A stretch of DNA of 64,000 nucleotides, from assembly GCA_001724265.1 (NCBI GenBank), contig MEDY01000089.1, positions 107,169 through 171,168 of the forward strand, read 5' to 3'. Made by a program: the position numbers and the translations under genes. The notes beneath the pieces are model-generated. The model was not told where the DNA came from. It saw only the letters and a list, made by a program, of their open reading frames with translations, and made no database searches. Shown one piece after another: positions 55,803 through 64,000 of the stretch (positions are counted from its first letter, which is position 1; each line of letters opens with the position of its first letter). Origin of the DNA: Rhizaria sp. SCN 62-66. Taxonomy: Eukaryota > Rhizaria, unplaced.

Positions 55803-58800
55803 ATAGTGACTGTGGGAAAACAGTTGACAATGGCGATGCTCCTGTCTACGGTACGGCTGCGGTTGATGTTTGTCTCATTGCGCCCTCTGCCGCGGACCGC
55901 CGTGACTTTATTCGAGCCGCATGTGGCGGCCTAGCGACTGGAGAAGCAGAGACTGTGGCTGCTAGTGCAGAGCTCGAAGCGTTGCGTGCGACCGTTGCAC
56001 TGCTCGCTCGTACCCCGCCTGAGCCGCCGCAAACTCAGCTTGTCGTTTGCGATAGCGCCAAAGTTCCTGCTGCTCGTGGCACCAACAATGTTGTGCTTGC
56101 GATTGAACACAAACCTAATGCAGCGAACGCGGCTGACAGCGATGACTGCGCCAAGAGCACTCTCGCTGCCCGGCCTCGTGGCGTTGATGGCAGCGGCGAC
56201 TGCGCTACTCTACACCGCCGCCGGGGCCCCTCGCACTTCGCTTCCCAGTCGCAATCGGGTGTATCGTTTGATGCAGCAAGTGTGCCGCGTGGGTTGGACG
56301 CCAGCAAGCCTGTCTCTACTGCACCGCTGTCACTCCAGCCGCCCGCGCGCTCGCGTCATCAGCAGACACAGTCACTCTCACAGCCTGACTCGTACAGGCA
56401 CACCGTGACTGCTCCAGCTTCGGGTCCCATCAGTGTAAATGCGGCGAATCTAAGTACCCCCGTTCTAGGTGTAAGTGCGCCTGCGGGCCATGTGCCAATG
56501 CAGATGCCGCTGTCTGTGTCCGCAATCTCCCCATTGCCGCACTCTAGCACGACTACTGCCACTACAGTTGCTTTCGCGGTAAGTAACCAACAAACTGAGA
56601 GCAACAAAGTACCTGTGAGCATGAACGGTGGTTTCCACCGTTATATTCCCGACGCTTCATTGACGTCGACAACACTGCAGTCGCGCACAAACAACGTCAA
56701 CGCGTCGATCTACCACGCCGACACCGCTGCCGCACTGGCGCTGGCCCGCAGCGGCCGCCCCTCGCTGCTGCCCCAACACCAACAGCAGCTCGCTCTCATC
56801 GCACTTGCTCTCGCGCCCCCAAACGGCCACAACAGCAACGGCAACGCTTTGGGCGCTGGTCCCGCACTGCCAGGATTCAGCCTCGCGGACACCGTGCGCT
56901 TGGCTGCCGTGCGCGGGGGGCTCGCTGCGGCTGCGAAGACCGGCGCTGCGCTCGCTGCCGCGGCGCCGATGGCCGCAGCCGTGCCCGCGCTTGCCACGGG
57001 CGCGTACGGCCTCGCGCGGTCACTGCAATTGCAGGCGCAGCTGCAGTCGCACCAACCAGCACCAACATCGTTTGACGCGTCGCTGCATACGTCTTATGTT
57101 GCCGCCGCTCCAGCAGCAGTGCCCATGCAGGTTCCTGGTGCGTTTCACGGCTTCGACCCTGCGACTGGCACTGCAGTGTTTGCGATCCCTCCGGTTGCTG
57201 CGAGCTACAGCGGAACCGCGAGCCAATACGCCACTCCAGCAGGCCCTTACATGACTATGAGTAGTGCGTTTGCGCCTGCATCGGGACATGGTCATTATAT
57301 TCCTGCGCAAGGCCCTTACACAGCCTCTGTCGAAGGCGCGTTTGGCGTGTACGACCCCGGTCATGGCCTCATTTTTGCCCACGCTCTTAGTCAAGGCCAA
57401 GCCCACGGTCACGGTCACGGTTACAGCCATGGCAACGAAGCCGCGACGGGCTGGCTGCCGGAGCCCGCGATTACGCGTGCCGCGCGCGCCCGCGCTGACG
57501 CTATGGCGCGCGCTGTTGCCACCAAGGCCAAGGCGGCCTTGCGCACGCGGAAGAAGTCTATGTCGGCTGCTTCAGAGAACAAGGACGCGCTCGGTGGACT
57601 GATTGACGGCGGGCTGAGGAAGCATTACCGTGACATCGGTCCTGGTCCAGAGGCGAATACGAATAACAATGGTGAGCTTGTGGGCTCCGACGACGACGGA
57701 CCCGATGGCTCGTTTGTGATCCTTCCAGTCAGTGAGCATGAGACGGCCGCCGTTGTCACCGAGAGCCCAGTCACTAGCACCGCAGCAAGGGCAATGACTG
57801 ACTCGGCATCTGCCAACACGAGTGCCTTGTCCGTCTCAGCTACGGACAGCAACGCTGCACAGACTTCGTTCGCGGTCCCCAGTGGCGCCGCGACGCCTGT
57901 GCTTGCTCCCGCTGCGGCTGCTGCATTCACGGCGCCTTCCGCTGTGCCTGCGCCGCTGCCCAAGCTATCGCTACCCTCACGCACACGCGCCACTCAAACT
58001 CGCCCTGAGCCCGACACTGCGCGCACTGTCTCCGCAGCACAGCAGCGTGTGCAGCCGACAGCTGTGGAGACGGTAGCGAGTGTTGATGTACCTGCCGATG
58101 CGCCGCTGTTTTTGTCATTGCGTGCCCGTGTGCACCGTGTTGATCTTACAAAAGCACCGACAGACGCTCTTGCAAACGCTCGCAGTTCTTCGCTCACAGT
58201 TAGTGGCTATTCACGCTCGAGTTTGAGCGCACTTCCCCATGATAGCAAAGAACTTGCTGCTGGCCACCGCATCACGGTTGCGCTCCCGCGTAGCGTCGCG
58301 TTTGATGACGACGCGCTTTGCGACAAGGGCAGCCACGGTAATGCAACGGTCTCTGCTGCTGCTAGAAGTGCTGAGCAGGGTGGATACCTGGTGCATGCGA
58401 CTCTACTGCCTAACTCACCAGCCAACCCAGGAGCTACTGGTAACGGCAGTAGCACTGCTGCGCACAGTAACCACGCCCACGCGCACGACCGGTACGGACC
58501 GTTGTTCTTCACGCAGGCGCCCTCAACGCACAGTGCAGTTAGCCCGGCTCCCCCCGGTCAGACGGCCGCTGCGCCTGCCTATGTGGCATTGAGTCCCCCG
58601 CGGGCCATTGGCAATGCAGAGCCGCAGTTTGCGTCCCCATTTGCGCCTTCGTCCGGTGCGCTCAGCAACACCGTACAGACGCAGACGCAGACACAACTGC
58701 TTCGTACTCCTGTGTCACCATTTGCGGCTGCACTTGCACTCGCAGCCGCCAACGGCAACGGCAACGGCAGTACCGACGCTGACAGTAGTGCTATGTCTCG

Positions 58801-59662
58801 CCTACTGTCCCCCGCTAGCTCTAGTTTGACCATGAACCGCACTGACGGTCTGAGCGCCAGTCTGGGCGGCAGTCTCGCGATCCGCTCCCCGCACCGCTCG
58901 CCACACATGTCGCCCATGCTGCGTGCACTGGACGCTGCCGTCTCCGTGGTCGCCGGGGCGGACCCCGCTACGGCCGCAGCGGCCTCGGCCGTCGCTGCTG
59001 CGGCCGTCGCGGCGATGGACGGTGAGAACGCGCACAGCCACTATTCATCAACTGTTGCTGCTGATGATCAGCTCCTAGTGCTCGGTGACGTGGCAAGCAC
59101 AGCGCACATGTTGCGCGCGCAGTCGCCCATCCGCGCCACCGCCGGCTCTGGACACAGTGCGAAACCGCTGCCCGTCAGCCCCGCGCCCGCGCCGTCCCCG
59201 GCGGTGCAGCGACTGTTAGCGCGCTCGCCCGCGGCAGTAGCCACGGCGGCTCTTTCTAGTGCTATGAGCAATAGGACGAGTGAGAACGAGTGGGCTGTGG
59301 CGCGGACGCTGTTTCCGCCTAACTCTAACAGCAATGACGCGAACGCGCACAACACCAGCGCAACATACACTTCAAGCAGCGCTGCCAATCAGCAACCGCG
59401 TCCGTCGCCGCATTTGCTGTCGGCGCTGCGCCGCGCTGCCTCCCCCGCTTCCAGCCCCTATCAGCCCGCCAGCCACAGCAGGAGCAGCACCGCGGTGACC
59501 GAGGCTGTGACGGCGGGGACGGATGAGGGACTCGCCGTGGCCGCCGCGTTGGCGCGCGCCCGCTGCAAGGCCCGGCTGCCGGCCGCGCAGTTGTTGCGTG
59601 ACTCGCGAACACGCTCGCGCTCGCGGTCGCAGTCTGCCACCGACCGCGGCACTAGCGACGAT

Positions 59663-59697
<35 letters not shown>

Positions 59698-60550
59698 GTT
59701 ATCGCAGGTGCCTCTGCCGCCGCCGCTGCCGCTGCCCACCGTCGCGGTTGTCTCTGCGTACGGCACGCCCTCACTCACGCCCATCCCACAGCAGCAGCAA
59801 CAGCAGCAGCAGCAGTTGTATGGCGCAGGGCCCAACGCTGGTCACGGCAACGGGAATGGGAACTACTCGTTCACGCACGGCATGGGCGCCGACAACACTG
59901 CGCCTCGCAGCACAGCGATCTCAGGGAGCACTGGCGTTACTGCAGTTGGCGCCGGGGCTGCGGGCGGGGGCGCTGGTCTCAACGTGTCGCTGCCTGCGTG
60001 GTCGTCGGCGGCTCCTGCGTACGTCGCGGTGAGCGCTGCGGCTGGCGGCCCTGTGCCCGCTGGCTATCCCGCGCCCCGTGCTGCTACGGCGCTGCCGTAG
60101 TCGCAGTCTGCGGTGCACGCACCTGCCTACGGTCTCCGGCCCACGGTCACAGGCGCTCAAACCAACGGCGGCGATAGTGCAAGTGGCGACAGTGTGCACG
60201 CGGTGATTGCGCGGCTGACGGCAAAGAACAACGCGCTCAAGCTGCAGCACCAGCAGCAGTCCCCGATGCGCGCCGCCAAGCCCGTCAGTAACCACGTTAT
60301 CAGTGTTGGGGCGAACGCAAGTGTCGATGCGAAGGCAGCACCTTAGTCCGTGCGCCCGTTTCTGTTGAGTCAAGGCCGAGTTGACAGCAGTCTTAACAGC
60401 TCCGCCACCGTTGACTCGCGTCGCGCGAGCGTTGGATTTGGGAGAGAGTGGGCCCCCGATGTCGAGGCATCCGGCTCCGGCCGGTCTCCGGGCGCGGTGC
60501 GCACCATGCAGCGCGTCGCCACGGTGACCGACGATGATGAGGGCATCTAA
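52322..60550 (+). CDS. Large Ala/Ser/Gln-rich protein of unknown function, read through two TAG codons
   Basis: ATG 52322 (context AAAATG) to TAA (60548-60550), 2742 residues. TAG at 60098 and 60344 lies near the end; the first gives ALP-Gln-SQSAVHAP. Both downstream pieces keep the same frame and coding composition (HAVIARLTAKNNALKL helix; RASVGFGREWAPD). I do not recognise the family. Most of the chain is low complexity, but some parts look folded: about 53950-54560 (HYATAAQDFPSRAERALRA, then VHVAFAPRAAVLARLQRHYDALLVAHLD), about 55855-56110 (VDVCLIAPSAADRRDFIRAACGG, then NNVVLAIEHKP) and about 58090-58430 (PLFLSLRARVHRVDL). A basic RRKNKRVEKLNKD patch lies near 55332. PolyGln tracts occur near 59666 and 59790, and polyAla near 55770. 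No signal peptide or membrane span. No evident intron in 8.2 kb. Confidence 0.75.
55770..55804 (+). repeat. GCT triplet run (polyAla)
   Basis: A pure GCTGCTGCT run encodes about eleven Ala in the large plus-strand gene. The purity suggests recent slippage. Confidence 0.85.
59665..59818 (+). repeat. Two CAG/CAA runs (polyGln)
   Basis: 59666-59697 is almost pure CAG; 59791-59816 mixes CAG and CAA. Both are in frame as polyGln. No TAG occurs within them, although TAG is a sense codon here. Confidence 0.85.
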
Positions 60551-61808
60551 CGGGAATGTGCGATTAGTGCAGCGTGGTGTGCTCAGGCGCCGGAAATTAC
60601 GAAGAAAGATATAAGTTTACATTTTCGATCATAACACACACAACAACAAGTAAATACAGTTGATTGTTAGACATACGCGGTCATTTCATCAGAGAAAAAT
60701 AAAAACTAATTTTGAACGAGCCGCAACTGATAAAAAACAGATGACCGTGAGGGCGGGCCGGAACCAGGTTCGGCATCGTCACATTCTGGACATTCCAATC
60801 CGAAATAAAGAGATCGATCAATATGTTTGTATTTTATGTCGGCGGACATATATTCCTATTTAATGACACACTCTTCTTTTACTCGTTTCGCGTTTGCCAT
60901 GGTGCTTACAGTGTTTCTTCAGGCTTTGGCTTAGCATGAAACCGCCGCGATGAAGGAAAGCGGTCGCGAAAAGTTTCCGGAGAAGCGACACGCCAACACC
61001 TGTGTCAGGCATAAATTGGCAAAGACCAAGGCTACTACAACGGCCGAAGATCAGCTAAAGATAATGTTAGCAACTGCTGATCTACGATTGAAGATAGCTT
61101 AGCATGGTGTGGCTGAGGCGTCCCTTGACGTTCGGAACGCGAGTGCTTCATGCAAAATGTTACAGTCGCGTATCGATTCTGATCCTGAGACTCTAACCGG
61201 GCAAAAACATACATATTTGAACGACCAAGACACTGGGCAGCAACAGGAAAAGGCCCCCAAGACAACCGCACAATAGCGGAAATGTCCATCATCATGTATG
61301 CAAATGAACAAGCGGATTCAATCGTAAAATTGCAATTTTATAGCTCATTCATCATGTAGATGACCATTATCTTGCATCAATTATGTACACGACGCCCTGA
61401 CCATCTACATAACGCCCCTTAATGGAATGTTAATGGCCAAATATGTACGGTTATGTGCGGTTTCAGAGACCAATTGCTATCAGCAGCTAAAATATGTAAG
61501 ATCACAAGACTGACATGACATACGTAAACAAACTCGGGGTTTCAAGATGCACTTTAGGAAGTTGGCGCTTGCAAAACAGATTTGGCTGCAAAGGAACTCC
61601 CACATTTCAGGTCCTTGTGGGTTTCCTGAACGACTTCAACTTAGTCTCCAATACGCAGGCGTTAGACAAGCACTTGGTACAGTGTTATTCATTCTACATG
61701 TACATGTACATGTACAGTACATGTATGTACTACATACTTTTTTACTACGATGCTGTTTCCTGTCGAGCGTGTGGAGTTCGCCCGCAAAACATACAGGCAA
61801 CAAGTTAC
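60551..61808. other. Low-GC region without a clear gene
   Basis: After the TAA of the large gene the composition drops and no frame has a recognisable domain. The short frames at 60660-60863 and 61035-61311 look random. This marks the change to accessory-like DNA. Confidence 0.5.
61695..61737. repeat. TACATG simple repeat with palindromic character
   Basis: About three TACATG units are followed by a diverged continuation (GTACAGTACATGTATGTAC). Each unit is close to self-complementary, so the tract could form a hairpin. A shorter version occurs near 40076-40095. Confidence 0.75.
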
Positions 61809-62027
61809 ATGGCATTCACAATGCAGCAGCAAAAACTTTGTTCTAGCAGAAAGGCAAACGCAGCAACTTCTGCAACGCAAACTGATGTTGTGCATACAGT
61901 TTCAGCTCATTTTGTGCTCAGTCCCGTCGAGTACCCAGGGGGGAGTGTTTTCACCGGCTACGTTTGCCGTGAAAAGCGGCACGGATATGGTGAGCTGCGT
62001 GGTGAAATTGGTACATCTATCTTATGA
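61809..62027 (+). CDS. Fragment with one MORN-like repeat
   Basis: A 72-codon frame from ATG 61809 ends YPGGSVFTGYVCREKRHGYGEL, which matches the MORN pattern (G-x-Y/F-x-G then KRHGYG). MORN repeats normally come in series, so one copy suggests an exon or a decayed gene. GTGAGC at about 61989 could be a donor. I cannot find further exons. Confidence 0.35.
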   Translation: MAFTMQQQKLCSSRKANAATSATQTDVVHTVSAHFVLSPVEYPGGSVFTGYVCREKRHGYGELRGEIGTSIL

Positions 62028-62351
62028 AATATACGGATGTGAAATTAGGAAATATATAAGAAAAACAAGATTTATGAAGTTAGCGTTTATAAAGGGATAT
62101 ATTCCGTCTGAGATATACCGTCATAGTTAGGTTGCCGATTTCGCACTAGTGACCACCAAGCGTTGGTAGTCTTCTGATCAAGGGATTTCTCTGAGTAACA
62201 TAAATCTCCATTGTACGGTAGTACTCATCTTGACATTTCAATAAAGGTGCAAATCGTAAGAACTGAGTATCATTACGAGTCTGTGGATAGCATTCAATGA
62301 GGTGGATTCACCGATCGCGGACCCTCTAAAGACCAAGGCTGAGCGGGGCAA

Positions 62352-62586
62352 GCCATAATTTGTTCGCGGATGTACTGTCACCAACGTCATCAACGAGTTC
62401 AAGCAGACTGGCACTGTGAGTGCACCCGTGAAGACCGGCCGCAAGCTTTACGGAAACACGCATCCAGCGTATATGGGCGCCTCAGTGCTCTTTACGCTGA
62501 AAAGCCCGACGCCACAAACGACGTCACGTGCCTCGTGCGCGATGCCCAACACTCGCATGGCAGCAAGCAACTGCAGCTCTTCTTAA
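62352..62586 (+). pseudogene. Transposase-type helix-turn-helix relic
   Basis: The frame after an in-frame TAA reads FVRGCTVTNVINEFKQTGTV, then SAPVKTGRK. This resembles the N-terminal HTH of Tc1/mariner-like or related DDE transposases (helix, then TG, then a basic GR/K turn). It lacks a start and stops at TAA after about 77 codons with no catalytic domain, so it looks like a dead remnant. Resemblance is by eye. Confidence 0.4.
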
Positions 62587-62895
62587 AGCTGCAGATGGGG
62601 AGGCATAGGACGCCGCAGAGGCTGCGGCGGTCGAGGAGTGAGTCTGAGAGCTCATATGTCAAATCTAATAGGACGAGAACCAGGGTATATCGACCGCTTC
62701 ATGCAATGTAATTTCAGTATCACGCCAAAATAGTGTCGGCGAAAGTAACTCGCGCACTCAAGGGTTCATCACATGTCGCAGGCGTTTAAAATTAGGTCGT
62801 AGCGTCGGTCAAAATTTTGTCTCCAGTGACGAGCAACAGCATGCATTTGCAACATCACCCGATCACAAGTACGAGCTTCAGCAAACCAACTGCAA

Positions 62896-63924
62896 TTACT
62901 TCACGTTGGGGCGGCCCTCCCGCCTCACGACAGGTTTCACAGTCTTGTTCATGTTAATGTAGAAAAACGGCACTTTCTTGCCTTCATCGATATCACTCTG
63001 GGAGACCGCGTCAATGTCACTCTCGTCAAGCACTTTAGGGGGGTCAGCCACTGTCTCAGCTTTAGCATGGACCTTGACATAGTCAACGAGTGAGACAACA
63101 ACAGGCATGACGACAATTCGATCCGGAGGCAAGTTTAGTTTCTTCTCCAACATGCGCTTGAGCTTATTGATCATTTTGTACAGGCGCCCAGGGCGATAGG
63201 GGTGACTCTAACTCGCTGTAATTTGAAGCAGCAGAACACGAACCTCTTCGTCCAGTCCACCGGGATAATCGCCCACGTACAAGTCAAAATCTTTGTGCTG
63301 CTTAGAAAGTGGGTCGAAACGCCGTACTAGATGCGCGAAATCAGACTTCTCGACTTCATTGCCGCCATGAAGTGTGAACAAAGAGTTCACAATCAACTCA
63401 AAGGGTGGGGAACCCGTTTCGCGAAACACTGTCACGTTTTTGCAATCTGTTTTGTCGTCTTGGGAGCGAAACGCCTGCGACAAATTGAGCGTCATCTTTG
63501 TCCAGGCGCCCTTACTGTCCAAAATGAGGTACGGGTTAGGATGAAGTATATAACTGAACGTAGCCTCAAACATCTGTCCTATGGCGTTAGCCGACACGAT
63601 TTCGAACAGTCCGCGAAGAGCACCAACCATCCCACGTTCGATAGCCGTCTCAAAAAGGAGCTCTTTGGCACAACTGTTTGCCCACTGGAAGGAATACCTC
63701 CTGTGATACATAAGAGAGGATGCGAGACTCTGTACCATCTCAGTGACCTTACCCAACAAATCTTTCGTCGAGGTAGCTTCCTCCTTAACCTTCTTGAACT
63801 TCTTGATCAACTCCGGAATGCCATCCAACTCAGGCGCATTGGGTCGGGGTGCCTTTTGCGGTACCATTGAGCCATCCAATTCGGGTGCATCAGGCTCGGA
63901 ATCGGACTCTGGCTCGGGTGCCAT
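62896..63924 (-). CDS. Possible Crinkler/RHS-like PD-(D/E)XK-type protein, read through one TAG
   Basis: ATG 63924 to TAA (62898-62896), 342 residues. TAG at 63210-63208 (LQITAS-Gln-SHPYRP) lies in the middle of the most conserved-looking part, and the frame goes on for 103 codons. The N-terminus is acidic with two copies of an APELDG motif (63885-63860 and 63845-63825). A helical segment follows (GQMFEATFSYIL). Then comes FDLYVGDYPGG ... VLLLQITAS and a basic helix KMINKLKRMLEKKLNLP. The order Phe-Glu helix, Asp-strand, then hydrophobic-Q-x-T and His-Pro resembles the nuclease-like C-termini of RHS and Crinkler proteins. This is weak, eye-level evidence. Codon use is less GC-rich than in the big genes, and it adjoins a transposase relic, so horizontal or mobile origin is plausible. 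An ordinary uncharacterised gene is the alternative. Confidence 0.5.
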
Positions 63925-64000
63925 TTGCGTTACTATAGAGTGAGATAATTGAAATTTGTCTTTCGCGTTGGAAGAAAAGAGAATTTCTGTGAGATTGTTG
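63925..64000. other. Upstream region cut by the window edge
   Basis: Only 76 bases upstream of the last minus-strand start codon are visible. No feature can be called. Confidence 0.5.

Noticed and set aside
1-64000. tRNA, rRNA, CRISPR array, bacterial operon
   Set aside because: I saw no cloverleaf with matching box sequences, no rRNA-like stretch, no regularly spaced direct repeats and no Shine-Dalgarno-led gene clusters. Introns and gene content are eukaryotic. A tRNA scan could not be run.

Overview
This is nuclear DNA from a GC-rich unicellular eukaryote whose identity I cannot fix. The genes use spliceosomal introns of about 90-520 bases and encode dynactin p62, TRIP13/Pch2, torsin, a mitochondrial adenylate kinase and a diphthamide J-protein. 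Proteins are rich in Ala, Ser and Gln low-complexity sequence. I see no rRNA, tRNA, CRISPR array or bacterial operon.

The main result is a non-standard genetic code. At least 15 in-frame TAG codons sit inside reading frames that continue in the same frame, with the same composition and sometimes with recognisable domains beyond the TAG (18939-18947 twice, 20040, 22937, 23417, 24950, 26894, 36096, 37122, 38685, 41471, 47297, 60098, 60344, 63208). No confident gene ends in TAG; the stops are TAA or TGA. Three contexts point to TAG = Gln: a Ser-Gln repeat at 23417, a cysteine-rich repeat whose sister copy has CAG at the aligned site (26894), and SQS-rich flanks elsewhere. The torsin ends in KDEL directly before TAA, so TAA is a true stop. 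Standard-code gene calling would break or truncate nine genes here.

Layout. 1-3047 (-): N-terminal part of a large Gln/Ala/His-rich protein running off the left edge. 3727-6130 (+): dynactin subunit 4, one intron. 6420-19397 (-): an essentially intronless 4325-residue protein of unknown function. 19830-21389 (+): helical-repeat-like protein. 21926-22501 and 22514-23773 (-): two tightly packed genes, the upstream one probably mitochondrial. 24872-32536 (-): a 2554-residue type I membrane protein (signal peptide, FN3, long beta-solenoid-like region, cysteine-rich repeats, membrane span, cytoplasmic tail). 33053-39623 (+): a nuclear-looking protein with at least seven degenerate copies of an apparently undescribed domain of about 60-100 residues. 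40115-43309 (-): B-box zinc-finger protein. 44545-45273 (-): AK3-type adenylate kinase. 45902-47641 (-): ER torsin-like ATPase. 47854-51008 (+): TRIP13/Pch2 in seven exons. 51199-51906 (-): DPH4. 52322-60550 (+): 2742-residue Ala/Ser/Gln-rich protein. 60551-64000: sparser, lower-GC, accessory-like DNA with a MORN-like fragment, a transposase-type helix-turn-helix relic and a possible Crinkler/RHS-like nuclease gene.

The genes do not form one pathway. They are ordinary housekeeping genes (dynein transport, meiotic/spindle checkpoint AAA+, ER AAA+, mitochondrial nucleotide balance, diphthamide synthesis) among very large lineage-specific low-complexity proteins. Introns whose ends I could fix start mostly with GTACG(T) rather than GTAAGT, a second lineage signature.
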